From Flavobacteriaceae bacterium (lineage in GTDB: Bacteria; Bacteroidota; Bacteroidia; Flavobacteriales; Flavobacteriaceae): a stretch of DNA of 64,000 nt. This document shows positions 19,834-29,562 of this stretch, in pieces (position 1 is the stretch's first letter; each line of letters opens with the position of its first letter). The DNA lies in contig SIHP01000009.1 in NCBI GenBank assembly GCA_004762155.1, forward strand, positions 62,001-126,000. The letters are read 5' to 3'. A model generated the notes under the pieces. It saw nothing but the letters and a program-made list of their open reading frames with translations. It did no database searches and was not told the DNA's origin. A program made the translations under genes and the position numbers.

Positions 19834-21334
19834 TACGTTGTATTAAATATATGTAATAATTATGTTTTACAGCTCCATCAAATTTTTTAATTAATGATAA
19901 AGTATATATTTTGTTGTTGAGTGTAATAGGCTTATCAATTTTTATAGGTTCATTCACTATAAAAAAGATCTTCTTTTTTTTGTTTTTAGCAGTTATAGCT
20001 AATTCTAATAACTCGTGTTTACTTTTCTTATATAATTCATCACAGTCTTCATTCCAAAGATAATAGCCTTGCTTTTTTTGATAACATAAATTATACAAAT
20101 TACAAGGTAAATAGGCATTAATAGAAGCGCTTTCGCAAAGAGTTATAATTTCTGAAGGATTTACTTTTTCTTTTTTAATGAAAGAAGCTACACTTTCACC
20201 ATGATTAAAAGTATGCTTTATATCCAGTCCGTAAGCCAAAGTTCCGCTAAAAACTTGTATTATCATTAAAGTAAAAATAATTTTTGAATTGTATTTTGAT
20301 AAATTGATTTTAAAAAAAGGTTTGTTTTTTTCTGAATATTGCATCCATAAACCAATGATGATAGTTATAAATAAAAGCCCGTTATATCTTGTTCCAAAGC
20401 GTTGTGTTAACATTTCAAAAGCTATAAAACCACCAATAGTTAAATACACAAAAAACAAAATATTTTTGTTTTTATTAAAAAGTAAAAAAGGGATAAACCA
20501 AGAAATACAACCTAAAAGAACAGCTATAATTTTAAAATTTTCAATTAAGTAAAAATGGTTCCAGTAATTTATTGAGGTAAAATCAACTATAGGAAATAAA
20601 GCTTTAAATAAAGCCATAAAAGATTTTGCAAATTGATATATACTGGAGTAATCAATTTTGTCAAAAAAAGTAGCATCTTGTGCTGGAATAATTTGATAAA
20701 AAGCAAGAGCCAATCCTATTAGAAAAATAAGATATCCTTTCCAGTATTTTTTAAAAAGCCAAAATCGATTTTGAGAATATTGAACGATTAAAATACTAGT
20801 TAAAAATGCTCCAGCAATAATTATAAAAATTGAATGTGTATTACAGCTTAAAGCCAAAAAAGTACAAAGCAAGCTAAAATGTGTTTCTCTTTTGGAGTAT
20901 AAAACACAACTGATTATCATAAATAAAACACCTAAGTCATAGTTTCTGCTAATTATAGTATACTCATAAAGCATAAAATAGCTGAGCAAAAAAGCAATTT
21001 TAAACCATAATTTAAAAGGAGCTTTTTTAAGAAATACAAATACGGTTAAACTACTGATAATAATATGCAGCAACTGCATGTAAAAAGGATTTTTATCGAA
21101 TAAACTTATTAAATGGATTAGATAATTCCATAAAATAGGGTGTCCATCATATCTGGTATTTTTAAATAAGTCTAAAAAATTAGTACTATCGCTACCTAGT
21201 AAAAAATGATGCGATTCGTCCATCCAAAGTTCATGGAAGTATATTCCAATAAAACTAACATAAAAGAAAGTCAAGGTTAGTAATAATGTAGGTTTTAAAC
21301 CTAATTTTTTATATGTAAAAATAAAATCGTTCAC
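19826..21334 (-). CDS. Polytopic membrane GT-C-type glycosyltransferase (GT39-like)
   Basis: A 502-residue protein with about 11 hydrophobic membrane segments. The first periplasmic loop carries WMDESHHFLLG and TRYDGHPILWNYLIH, which fits the acidic catalytic motif of GT-C enzymes such as the protein O-mannosyl/ArnT-like family (DE after the first TM). These enzymes transfer sugar from a polyprenyl-phosphate donor on the periplasmic side. The C-terminal 130 residues form a soluble domain. It is flanked by FkbM and radical SAM genes of the operon. The acceptor and sugar are unknown. Confidence 0.75.
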   Translation of the reverse strand: MNDFIFTYKKLGLKPTLLLTLTFFYVSFIGIYFHELWMDESHHFLLGSDSTNFLDLFKNTRYDGHPILWNYLIHLISLFDKNPFYMQLLHIIISSLTVFVFLKKAPFKLWFKIAFLLSYFMLYEYTIISRNYDLGVLFMIISCVLYSKRETHFSLLCTFLALSCNTHSIFIIIAGAFLTSILIVQYSQNRFWLFKKYWKGYLIFLIGLALAFYQIIPAQDATFFDKIDYSSIYQFAKSFMALFKALFPIVDFTSINYWNHFYLIENFKIIAVLLGCISWFIPFLLFNKNKNILFFVYLTIGGFIAFEMLTQRFGTRYNGLLFITIIIGLWMQYSEKNKPFFKINLSKYNSKIIFTLMIIQVFSGTLAYGLDIKHTFNHGESVASFIKKEKVNPSEIITLCESASINAYLPCNLYNLCYQKKQGYYLWNEDCDELYKKSKHELLELAITAKNKKKKIFFIVNEPIKIDKPITLNNKIYTLSLIKKFDGAVKHNYYIYLIQRND

Positions 21335-21337
21335 GTT

Positions 21338-22018
21338 TTAATTTTGATGCTCAGTTAGTTTTGCAAATAAGTTTCCGTGTAATCTGTATTTATCTAATCT
21401 GCTGATTTGTTTATTTATAGCTTCTGCTGAACTCCAATTTTTGTTTATAAATTTAGGATGTTCGTTTAGTATAAAATTGAATTTATAATTGCCCAAATGA
21501 TCAATAGTGTCTATTGTTAATAGCGTTTCTTTAATAAAAGCTTCATTAAATTCAAACTCTATAATAGGAATTTTATGAGATAGATTTGATAAAATTTCTA
21601 ATTCAAAACCTTCAGTGTCTATTTTACAAAAATTAGGCATTCCAAATTTATCAATTAAAGTATCTAGTTTTTTTACAATAACTTCTTCTTGGTTTTTCCA
21701 ACGTAGGTTTTCTGTTGTGTAAAAATCAATCATTTTACCTGAAAAAGTAGCGACTTCAATATGGTTGGCAAGGTTTAAAAGTTTTGTTTCATTTTTACTA
21801 CCAACACCATATGGATAAAATTTAAAATTAGGGTTTTTAATTTTACGTAAAAACGAAAAACATTCCGATTGCGGTTCAAAAGCAATAACTTTAGCTTTTA
21901 AAGCTAAATACAGCTTACTTTTTTTTCCAATATTCGCCCCAATATCAAAGCATAAATCGTTTTTATGGATTAGCTTTTTATAGAATAATTTCTGTTTGTA
22001 TTTAAAAAGTAGTCTCAT
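21338..22018 (-). CDS. FkbM family methyltransferase
   Basis: A 226-residue SAM methyltransferase with motif I LCFDIGANIGKKSKLYLAL, then VIAFEPQSECF, a central LDTLIDKFG-PNFCKIDTEGFELEIL block and IPIIEFEFNE. The IDTEGFELEIL and the following FEFNE region are typical of FkbM-type O-methyltransferases, which commonly methylate sugars or polysaccharides. It lies 3 bases from the GT-C gene in the operon. O-methylation of a glycan product is therefore the most likely job. Confidence 0.85.
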   Translation of the reverse strand: MRLLFKYKQKLFYKKLIHKNDLCFDIGANIGKKSKLYLALKAKVIAFEPQSECFSFLRKIKNPNFKFYPYGVGSKNETKLLNLANHIEVATFSGKMIDFYTTENLRWKNQEEVIVKKLDTLIDKFGMPNFCKIDTEGFELEILSNLSHKIPIIEFEFNEAFIKETLLTIDTIDHLGNYKFNFILNEHPKFINKNWSSAEAINKQISRLDKYRLHGNLFAKLTEHQN

Positions 22019-22019
22019 G

Positions 22020-22886
22020 TTAATGATGCGTTTTAATATTTTTTTTAAAAAGAAAATATATGTTTGCTAGTGTTTCGTAGTTTTCTAGAGGTGGTTTTTC
22101 AAATAAAACCCGCCCAATAAATAAGGTTTGATTATATAAATCTAATGTTTCTAAATTCTCTATTTCTATATAATGATCTAAAAACTCAGGAATTGGATGT
22201 TTAAATAATTGACTTTTTTTAGTTTTAAAACCCAATTTTGAAAGTTCAGGAAAAGCGACTGAATGATATTTACCTAGTTTTAAAATGTTCTCCTTGCTTG
22301 TAAACTTAGAATATATTAAAGTGCTTTTTTTCTTTTTAATTATTTCTTTAACTGTGGTATTTGTTTTTCTAATAGAAAAGAAAATAAGATTATTGTTTTG
22401 AATAACCAGATCTATAGGGAATAATATATTTTTTCCTTGTAAAGATGTAAATGAACAGATATATACTTTTCTGGGTAAAGAATATATTGAAGCAATAGTT
22501 TTTTGTTCAGAAAAGGTAGTTTCCGTTTTTCCTAGTTTTTTACAATAACGAACATGGTAGTTTAAGAAAAGTTTAAGGTTGTTAAAAGGAGATAATGTTG
22601 TTTTTTTTATGTTGAATAAATAAAGGTTATTAGTTTCATATAAAAAAGAAATTAAATTTGTAGCAATTAAAACATTGTTCTTAAAATATTGTAGTTTTAT
22701 TACTTGACGTTTTTTTAAGTTGATAAAAAATTCATCGAAGTAAAAACCATAAGTAAAAGGAGAAATATCAAAAAGATGTTCTGAGTTGGTGACAATTATT
22801 TCCTTTCCTTCATGAATAATTAAGGCTTTGTAATCATCATGATTGTGTATGATATGTATAAACTCTTCTATTTTTTTAAAAAACAT
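22020..22886 (-). CDS. Hypothetical protein of the biosynthetic operon
   Basis: A 288-residue predicted soluble protein with no recognised domain. It has no signal peptide. Alternating beta-strand segments with many aromatic residues (YGFYFDEFFINL, LYLFNIKKTTLSPF) and a positively charged centre are seen. The next gene starts 1 base later, so it is co-translated with the FkbM methyltransferase. It could be an acyl-, sulfo- or other small-molecule transferase, but I see no catalytic motif, so the function is left open. Confidence 0.7.
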   Translation of the reverse strand: MFFKKIEEFIHIIHNHDDYKALIIHEGKEIIVTNSEHLFDISPFTYGFYFDEFFINLKKRQVIKLQYFKNNVLIATNLISFLYETNNLYLFNIKKTTLSPFNNLKLFLNYHVRYCKKLGKTETTFSEQKTIASIYSLPRKVYICSFTSLQGKNILFPIDLVIQNNNLIFFSIRKTNTTVKEIIKKKKSTLIYSKFTSKENILKLGKYHSVAFPELSKLGFKTKKSQLFKHPIPEFLDHYIEIENLETLDLYNQTLFIGRVLFEKPPLENYETLANIYFLFKKNIKTHH

Positions 22887-22893
22887 TATTTAC

Positions 22894-23580
22894 TTATTTT
22901 TTTAGATGGATAATTTTAAAATAAGAATCGCTAATGTGAAAAGCGTTTACAAACCTAAAGTTTTCTTGAAAGTTTTTTTTGAGGTATTTTAAAGAGTGTA
23001 TGTAAATTTTACTTTTAACAGTTTTGTTTTTAATTTCAAAATTTTTTGAAAAGGTTTTGTTTTTAAATGTTGCGTCATGGAGTTTGTCTTTTAAATAGGA
23101 TGATTTTAAATCGGGTAATCGATACAATACCACAAAAAATAAATCACAATTTTCTTCACAAATTAACGCCATTTTGTTAGATAGAAGGTTTAAATCTTTT
23201 ATGGAGTTGATAACAGCAAAGTTGGCTATAATAGCATCAAATTTTTTTGTAAAACTTGATGATGTAAAGTTTTCAAAAAGAGTAGAAGAAGCTTTTACAA
23301 ACTGTATTTCATTATAATTATTATCCAAAGCTTTCTTATAAGCAACATTTCTCATTTCTTCTGATGGTTCAAGAAATGTAACATTGTAATTTTTAGATAA
23401 CCAATGTAAATCTTCGCCAGTACCACCCCCAAAATCTAGAATTTTACTGTTTTTTGTAACAATAGATTTGATTTTTTTTTCTACAATATTCCTAACACAT
23501 TTATTTATAGGATGCATATTCATTATATCATCATATTCAGAAGCAATACTGTTATAATAAAGTTTACTTTCTTCACTCAT
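22894..23580 (-). CDS. Class I SAM-dependent methyltransferase
   Basis: The 228-residue protein has SAM motif I KILDFGGGTGEDLHWLSKNY, acidic residue in VTFLEPSEEMRNVA and the post-I region AIIANFAVINSIKDL. The layout is that of the UbiE/Methyltransf_11 group, which alkylates small molecules or lipids. It overlaps the flippase gene by 8 bases. A second very similar type of methyltransferase (29559-30347) lies in the same operon; the two share the GTGED arrangement and may be ancient paralogs with different targets. Confidence 0.88.
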   Translation of the reverse strand: MSEESKLYYNSIASEYDDIMNMHPINKCVRNIVEKKIKSIVTKNSKILDFGGGTGEDLHWLSKNYNVTFLEPSEEMRNVAYKKALDNNYNEIQFVKASSTLFENFTSSSFTKKFDAIIANFAVINSIKDLNLLSNKMALICEENCDLFFVVLYRLPDLKSSYLKDKLHDATFKNKTFSKNFEIKNKTVKSKIYIHSLKYLKKNFQENFRFVNAFHISDSYFKIIHLKK

Positions 23581-24736
23581 AATGTTTTTTTGTTTTAAAT
23601 AGTAAAATAGTAACTAAACCTGCAATAGCGCTTCCTAAGAGTATTCCTAAAATTCCAAATCCTAATTTTAAAAATAAATATGATATAATTAAATTTAAAA
23701 AAGTAGCGATTGAGCTAATTTTAAAAACGAATAATTCTTCTCCTTTTCTGTAAAGATTAAAATAGGCAACAACTAACCAATATGAGGGTAAAATAATAAA
23801 AAATCCATATAGGTAAAATAAAAAACTCGATTCAAAATTATATATGTATTTAATGATAAGAAAAGAGAGTATTAGACAAACGACAATAAAAAAAGGAGTA
23901 TATAATTGTGTTTTTTTTTCAATTTTAATAAGTGATTCTTTATCTAATCTATATAATTGTTTTACAAAAGGAGTTGCGACTACAATTGAAAATGATTGGA
24001 TTGCAATAAACAGATTTGTAATTATTTGATAGAATGCAATAGTTTTGTTATTGTTTAAGGTAAGTACTAAAAACAAATCTATTTTAGTATTTAAAAAACC
24101 AACAAAAGCGATAAAGAAAAAAGGAAGTGATTGCTTAATATATTTAAAAGAGTAAAGAGTAATGGTTGGTTTTAAAAACACACTTCTCTCTAAAATTAAA
24201 TATAACACAGCCTTTAATGAATATTGTATAGCATAAAAAAATAATAGTATTTCTAAATTTAATGTATCAGAAGAAAAAACACAGATTATGAACAATAAAA
24301 AACCTATAAACTCAACAATAACTTGTATTCCAAATTTCTTTTCATATACCATATTTGTGTTTATTGCATTACTAATGTAACCCGATGCCAAAATGATAGT
24401 TGTAGAGAAAAATGGAATATTTGGATAAATAATGAATCCTGTAATGATAGATAAAATCAATATGGGTATTCTACTAAAAAAAGAAGTTGAAAAAAGTGTT
24501 TTTAAGTTAGATGGTTCTGCGCTGTATTTTTTTAATAAGTATTCTTTATTACCTAAGTTATAAAAAATACTAGCACTCATTATAAAGATATTATATTTAA
24601 TAAAACTCCCCCATAAATCAGGTGTAAAAAACCTAACAACACAAACAGATAAAAGTATAGTGTAAAAAGATGGGGCAAAACTTTTTAAACTATTTAATAA
24701 AACAAGTAGTAAACGTTTTTTAAACTTATTGTCCAT
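23573..24736 (-). CDS. Flippase-like polysaccharide exporter (Wzx/MOP superfamily-like)
   Basis: A 387-residue polytopic membrane protein with about 11-12 hydrophobic helices and basic cytoplasmic loops. The start pattern (LLLVLLNSLKSFAPSFYTI, then a short loop FFTPDLWGSFIKYN) and the end pattern (a final glycine-rich helix GFGILGILLGSAIAGLV) match the oligosaccharide flippase group. It is somewhat shorter than the usual 420-480 residue Wzx proteins. In an operon with glycosyltransferases it would move a lipid-linked product across the inner membrane. It starts 1 base from the end of the GT87 gene. Confidence 0.75.
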   Translation of the reverse strand: MDNKFKKRLLLVLLNSLKSFAPSFYTILLSVCVVRFFTPDLWGSFIKYNIFIMSASIFYNLGNKEYLLKKYSAEPSNLKTLFSTSFFSRIPILILSIITGFIIYPNIPFFSTTIILASGYISNAINTNMVYEKKFGIQVIVEFIGFLLFIICVFSSDTLNLEILLFFYAIQYSLKAVLYLILERSVFLKPTITLYSFKYIKQSLPFFFIAFVGFLNTKIDLFLVLTLNNNKTIAFYQIITNLFIAIQSFSIVVATPFVKQLYRLDKESLIKIEKKTQLYTPFFIVVCLILSFLIIKYIYNFESSFLFYLYGFFIILPSYWLVVAYFNLYRKGEELFVFKISSIATFLNLIISYLFLKLGFGILGILLGSAIAGLVTILLFKTKKHYE

Positions 24737-26295
24737 TACTTTAAAGAGTACTTTTTTAAGGTGTAAAAACCATAGCCTCTATTGTTATCAGATAAAAAAA
24801 CTAAGGTATTTTCATTAATAATTATTGCCTTTTTCTTGTTAGATTTTGGCAAATCAATTTCTTTGTTATTTATATAAATCTGATTGTTTTTTAGGATACT
24901 GTTTTTATCATTATAAGAAGAAATTAAAATATCTGACTTTATTGTTTGTAATCCATTTTCATTCCAAAAAGTATAAAAAAGCGAATTGTTTTTGATGTAG
25001 TAATCTTTTATAATGGCAATATTAGTATCTGAAATTGAAGTGGTTTCAAGTTCTCTTTTATCACCTTTAAAGAAATAAAAACCTGTACTTGTGAGTACGG
25101 AAACCATTAATAAAATAACTTGTTTTTTAATAGAAATACTTCTAAAAACATAAACTCCATAAAAAAAGATACAAAGAGAAAATAGTTTAAAATAAGTTAT
25201 AATAATAGTTGAGTTTCCAAAAAAATTAAATCTTAAATTACAATAGATAAATAGTAAAGCAGAAAAAATCAACACTCTTTTTTTAGAGGTTTCAAGCAAT
25301 AAAGTTAATATTGGAAAGATTAACAAAATACTACCATAGCTACTACTATAAGGAGATAAAAAATAAGTAACAATTAACCAGTATGAAAATGTTTTTAAGT
25401 TGTCTTTTTCTTTGATTGAAAAATAAATACCATATAAAATAAGTATAAATTTTACAGTGTTTAACGCAATAAAATAAGTTGCTTTGGAATCAATAAGAAG
25501 ATGATTGTTGTAAATGTTTTCAATAAATAAATGTTTAAAAAACATTAAAAAAGACTGATAGTTTAATACAAATTCACTACTTATTTCTCCTGAAGAAGCT
25601 TTAGGTAAAATTTCATAGAAATAAAAAGACCAGGCATCTAAACCATTAATAGGAACAGTTATTAAAAGTAGAATTAATAATGTTGTTGAAAGATAAATTA
25701 AAGCTTTCCATTTTTTTTCTAAAACCAAAAAAATGAATAACAAAACTGGAAATACTTTTAGTAAAATAGCAAAACTCCAAAAGGTAGCCATCAATAACCA
25801 TTTTTTATTCTTGTAAGCTAAAAAACCTTCTGAAATAAAAAAGAATAGTAAAAAATATACTTGTCCAAAAAGTAAATTGTTTTTTATTGGAACAATAAAA
25901 AGTACCAGTATGAGTAGTACATATTTTAAATCAATGGTATAGAATTTAAAGATTCTAAAAACACTGAAAACAAATAAAAACAGACTTATACTATTAAATA
26001 TTATTTTTGCAGTTTCAAAAGAAAAGAATGTAAACGGCAAAAAAAACAAACTTAAAAAAGGAGTGTTTGGTGCATAGGCCGCAAATACATTTTTAGTGTG
26101 CTTGGCTATTTCTAAATTAAACCAAGTTGGATCATAAATTTGAGTATTAAATGTTCCGTTTTCTAAAAAAAAAGCACCATAATAATAGTTAGCAAAATCA
26201 TGAGGTAAAAAAAAGATAGCTTTATAAATAAAAAAAGCACCCACTAAAAATAATAGTAGAATTGGTAGGTTTTTATATTTAAAAAATGAAATCAT
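24736..26295 (-). CDS. GT87-like (DUF2029) membrane glycosyltransferase
   Basis: A 519-residue protein with about 10 TM segments in the first 400 residues. The segment LPHDFANYYYGAFFLENGTF, followed by TQIYDPTWF and the AAYAPNTPFLSLFFLPF stretch, and later LLKVFPVLLFIFLVLEKKWK, are typical for polyprenyl-phosphate-dependent mannosyl-type enzymes of GT87. The catalytic Asp sits in the first loop (HDFANYY). The C-terminal 120 residues form a soluble periplasmic domain. It overlaps GT2 by 4 bases and the flippase by 1. It probably extends a lipid-linked glycan outside the membrane. Confidence 0.8.
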   Translation of the reverse strand: MISFFKYKNLPILLLFLVGAFFIYKAIFFLPHDFANYYYGAFFLENGTFNTQIYDPTWFNLEIAKHTKNVFAAYAPNTPFLSLFFLPFTFFSFETAKIIFNSISLFLFVFSVFRIFKFYTIDLKYVLLILVLFIVPIKNNLLFGQVYFLLFFFISEGFLAYKNKKWLLMATFWSFAILLKVFPVLLFIFLVLEKKWKALIYLSTTLLILLLITVPINGLDAWSFYFYEILPKASSGEISSEFVLNYQSFLMFFKHLFIENIYNNHLLIDSKATYFIALNTVKFILILYGIYFSIKEKDNLKTFSYWLIVTYFLSPYSSSYGSILLIFPILTLLLETSKKRVLIFSALLFIYCNLRFNFFGNSTIIITYFKLFSLCIFFYGVYVFRSISIKKQVILLMVSVLTSTGFYFFKGDKRELETTSISDTNIAIIKDYYIKNNSLFYTFWNENGLQTIKSDILISSYNDKNSILKNNQIYINNKEIDLPKSNKKKAIIINENTLVFLSDNNRGYGFYTLKKYSLK

Positions 26296-27038
26296 AAATT
26301 TTTAAAAAGATTACTTTTTTTAATTTTTTGTTTGGAGAAAAAGTATAAGAAAGAAACTTTTACAACACCCAAACCATAGGTTACACTTCTTTTAAAATTA
26401 ATACTAGAAGAGTCTTTTTCGTATTTAGTAGGACAAGAAATTTCACCAATAATAACATCTAAATAACAAATCTGTGCTAACAATTGATTGTCAAAAACAA
26501 AATCATCAGAATTAGCATTGAAATCGATTTTTTTAAGAACTTTAGTGTTAAAACCTCTGTAACCTGTATGGTATTCAGAAAGTTTTTGTCCCATTAATAT
26601 ATTTTGAAAACAGGTTAAAAAGCGATTGGCAACATATTTATAAAAAGGCATTCCGCCTTTTAAGGCACTTTTCCCTAAAATTCTAGAACCTAAAACAGTA
26701 TCGTAAACATCGTTTGCTAACAAAAAACACATCGCAGGTATTAACTTTGGGTTGTATTGATAATCTGGATGTAACATGATAATAATATCAGCTTTTAATT
26801 CAATAGCTTTATTGTAACACGATTTTTGATTAGCGCCATAGCCTTTATTTTTTTTATGTGTAATAATATGTTTTATACCAAGTTCTTTAGCAACAGCAAC
26901 AGTTTCATCATTACTAAAATCATCCGTTAATATAACTTCATCTACAATATCTAAAGGAATTTCGTTAAAAGTCCTTTTTAATGTTTTTGCAGCATTATAT
27001 GCAGGAAGAATAACCGCTATTTTTTTGTTATTAATCAT
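26292..27038 (-). CDS. Glycosyltransferase family 2 (DPM1-like)
   Basis: A 248-residue GT-A enzyme with AVILPAYNAAKTLKRTF at the N-terminus, EVILTDDFSNDET (metal/nucleotide-binding DD), NKGYGANQKSCYNKAIEL, and IIMLHPDYQYNP, the DxD-like acceptor motif. The order resembles dolichyl/polyprenyl-phosphate sugar synthases, which charge the carrier used by GT-C enzymes. Its neighbours are the two GT-C-like proteins, so it plausibly supplies their lipid-linked donor. It ends 4 bases inside the GT87 gene. Confidence 0.88.
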   Translation of the reverse strand: MINNKKIAVILPAYNAAKTLKRTFNEIPLDIVDEVILTDDFSNDETVAVAKELGIKHIITHKKNKGYGANQKSCYNKAIELKADIIIMLHPDYQYNPKLIPAMCFLLANDVYDTVLGSRILGKSALKGGMPFYKYVANRFLTCFQNILMGQKLSEYHTGYRGFNTKVLKKIDFNANSDDFVFDNQLLAQICYLDVIIGEISCPTKYEKDSSSINFKRSVTYGLGVVKVSFLYFFSKQKIKKSNLFKNL

Positions 27039-28183
27039 TAGTTATCTAGTAGGTTTGGTTCGTAATCACCAATTTCTCTTATGTAACTTGGTGGTAAAAT
27101 TACTGTGTAAGGAGAAAAAGGAATAACATCTGTTCTATGATACAAAGTTCCTAAAAAAGGAAACTCATGATGAGTATGTGTAGGAAGATTAACTAAAAGG
27201 TTTTCAACTTCAGTTATAGAAATATTCCATTCAGAAGCTAGTCTTTCGGCAGAAGGTTCCATATAACTAATATAAGAAAGTTCCATGTTTGTATGGAGTT
27301 GCTTGTTTTGAATATTTGGATTTTGCCAAATATTATCTTGATAATTCCTTAATTCGGTATTGTAAAAACTAAGTGTGTCTTTAAGTTGTTCGTGTGATAA
27401 ATAATTACTGAAATCATCTTGTTCTGTAAATAACGGTTGTATTCCAGTTTCATGGCACCACAAACATTTTGCAGGTTTTCCGGCATTGCTTACTGTTTTG
27501 TCTGAACTAGGAATTAAATCTCCATGAACACTATAAATAGCAAACTTTAGTTGTCCGTTTGACATTCTTTGAAAAACTTCAAATTCTTTTGTTTCTAGCG
27601 TGTTTGGATTAATTTCTTGCGCAATAAAAGCTTGTTTTTTTTGTGCTTCTAATTTGGAGTATGTTATAACTCTATGAATTTCAGGTAATGAAATACTGGA
27701 ATTGTTTACATAACCTTTTAGTTCGTTAAAGTGATATAATGTAGTATAAAAATCTATATGCTCTGGTGTTCCAACTATTTTATAATAATGATACGAACTT
27801 CCTAAAGTCATGGTAATATATTTTCCAAGATCAAATGCATTATGAGCTTTGTATTCTTCTGATGCTTTAAAGACATTATGTAGTTTCTTTAGTTGTGTAA
27901 TAGTATTATCATCAAAATCTAATTCATTTATATTTATACTAATTATAGGATTATTGTATGTAATTCCTTTGTTTTCTATTTGTTCGGCAGTTGTAGCTCC
28001 TAAATAAGATAAACACCAGTCCGTAGCTATTTTTTGAATTTCAAAATTATCTTCGGTATAGGATTTATTCCATTTTAAGTTTATAGTAGATGCATCATCT
28101 ATTTCTTCAATTACTGTGTTAGAGCAAGAAGAAAGAGAGTAAATAACTATAATAGCTAAAAAGATATAAATTCTTGTATTCAT
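27038..28183 (-). CDS. Lipoprotein with CxxCH haem-type motif
   Basis: A 381-residue lipoprotein: signal MNTRIYIFLAIIVIYSLSSC with the lipobox Cys at about 20. The single motif KCLWCHETG near residue 233 is CxxCH, the classical covalent haem c attachment site; no distal methionine can be assigned with confidence. I find no other known domain. It sits between the GT2 and radical SAM genes with 1-base overlaps on both sides, an odd position for a c-type cytochrome-like lipoprotein. It may provide an oxidising or reducing step outside the membrane, or the CxxCH may bind something else. Confidence 0.7.
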   Translation of the reverse strand: MNTRIYIFLAIIVIYSLSSCSNTVIEEIDDASTINLKWNKSYTEDNFEIQKIATDWCLSYLGATTAEQIENKGITYNNPIISININELDFDDNTITQLKKLHNVFKASEEYKAHNAFDLGKYITMTLGSSYHYYKIVGTPEHIDFYTTLYHFNELKGYVNNSSISLPEIHRVITYSKLEAQKKQAFIAQEINPNTLETKEFEVFQRMSNGQLKFAIYSVHGDLIPSSDKTVSNAGKPAKCLWCHETGIQPLFTEQDDFSNYLSHEQLKDTLSFYNTELRNYQDNIWQNPNIQNKQLHTNMELSYISYMEPSAERLASEWNISITEVENLLVNLPTHTHHEFPFLGTLYHRTDVIPFSPYTVILPPSYIREIGDYEPNLLDN

Positions 28184-29562
28184 CAGTCTTTATAATATTT
28201 CATTATCGTTTGTGATACTAAAGACTTTGTTTTCATTTTAAAAGCATTAAAATAATTGCCTTGTTTTTGTTGTTTAGAAGCATTTACATCGTTAATTACA
28301 TATTTTAAAGCATAATTATAATACTTTTTACTATAGGTTCGTTTAAAATCAATATCTCTATCGGTAGAGGAGTTCCAATCTGGTTTTACCGTTATTTTAT
28401 CTTCAATTTCATTATATAAAGAAGTTCCTTTAATAGGATAAGCAACTGTAATGGTAAAGTGAGTAGGATTTGCATCTTTTAAATACTGAACAGTTTCTCT
28501 AATATCTGTTTCATCTTCACCAGGATAACCAACCATAATAAATGTACCTGTTTCTATACCTAATTTATTGGTTTTCTGAATAGCAATTTTTACAACATCT
28601 ACATCTACACGTCTGTCCATAGCATCAATAATTTTTTGAGAACCACTTTCGGCTCCAATCCAAATTCTATAACAACCAGCTTCTTTTAATAGTTGCAATA
28701 CTTCGTCAGTTAATCTTTCTGCACGTGTAATACATTCAAAAGGAATGATAGCGTTTTGTGCAATAACTTCTTTATGAAAATCTTTAATCCATTTATGGCT
28801 TACGGTAAAAACATCATCTACAAACCAAACTGTGTCTGGATTGTAAGTTTCCTTTAGATAGATTAATTCTTGCGCGACTAAATTCGCAGGACGTCTTCTG
28901 TAACTTTGTCCGTAAACAGCAGTACTACACCATTTACAAGTATACGGACAACCACGTTGCGTGCTCACTGTCATGGAACTTTTTCCGTGGAAATCTTTCC
29001 AGGTTTTTAGGTATTTGTCTACAGGAATTGCTGCTCTATTAGGTAACGGAAGATCAGCAAGATCTTTCATTTTAATTCTAGGAGCAGTTTTTACAACTTT
29101 ATTTTCTTTTAAATAAGCAATTCCAGCAACGTTTTCAAAAGAGGTATTGTTAATGATAGCAGTGTAGAGTTCTAAAGTAGTTTCTTCTCCTTCGCCAATA
29201 ATTAAAAAATCAGCACCTAAATTTAAGTAACTTTTTAAGTTATAGGTAACATCTGGCCCGCCAAGAATAATTTTCGGAAATCCAAAAACACTATTTGTAG
29301 AGAGTTCTTTTACTAACGTAACTACATTTAATTTAGTCATTAAATTGGTGTAAATAGCAACAGCTTTGGGTTGTTTTTCTTCAATAAACTTTAGTTGTTC
29401 TTTGTAAGAGTAAAAAGTAGCATCAAAAACATCGTTAATTATGTTGTGCTTTTTTAAATACCCAGAAATATATAAAATACCAAGTGGTGCATATGGTTTC
29501 ATTATTTTCTGTTCCTTGTCATCTTCAAACAAATAATATGCGTGCGTTAAAACTATACTCAT
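28183..29562 (-). CDS. B12-binding domain radical SAM protein
   Basis: A 459-residue protein. The N-terminal B12-like domain (about 20-150) has ILGGPDVTYNLKSYLN and FLIIGEGEETTLEL. The radical SAM domain has the CxxxCxxC motif in RGCPYTCKWCSTAVYG near 209, followed by WFVDDVFT, GCYRIWIGAESGSQKIIDAM and GTFIMVGYPGED. The two-domain order is shared with the proteins at 18292 and 30337. These three are likely paralogs acting on one product line, for example methyl or bond-forming steps. The gene overlaps its neighbours by 1 and 4 bases. Confidence 0.92.
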   Translation of the reverse strand: MSIVLTHAYYLFEDDKEQKIMKPYAPLGILYISGYLKKHNIINDVFDATFYSYKEQLKFIEEKQPKAVAIYTNLMTKLNVVTLVKELSTNSVFGFPKIILGGPDVTYNLKSYLNLGADFLIIGEGEETTLELYTAIINNTSFENVAGIAYLKENKVVKTAPRIKMKDLADLPLPNRAAIPVDKYLKTWKDFHGKSSMTVSTQRGCPYTCKWCSTAVYGQSYRRRPANLVAQELIYLKETYNPDTVWFVDDVFTVSHKWIKDFHKEVIAQNAIIPFECITRAERLTDEVLQLLKEAGCYRIWIGAESGSQKIIDAMDRRVDVDVVKIAIQKTNKLGIETGTFIMVGYPGEDETDIRETVQYLKDANPTHFTITVAYPIKGTSLYNEIEDKITVKPDWNSSTDRDIDFKRTYSKKYYNYALKYVINDVNASKQQKQGNYFNAFKMKTKSLVSQTIMKYYKD

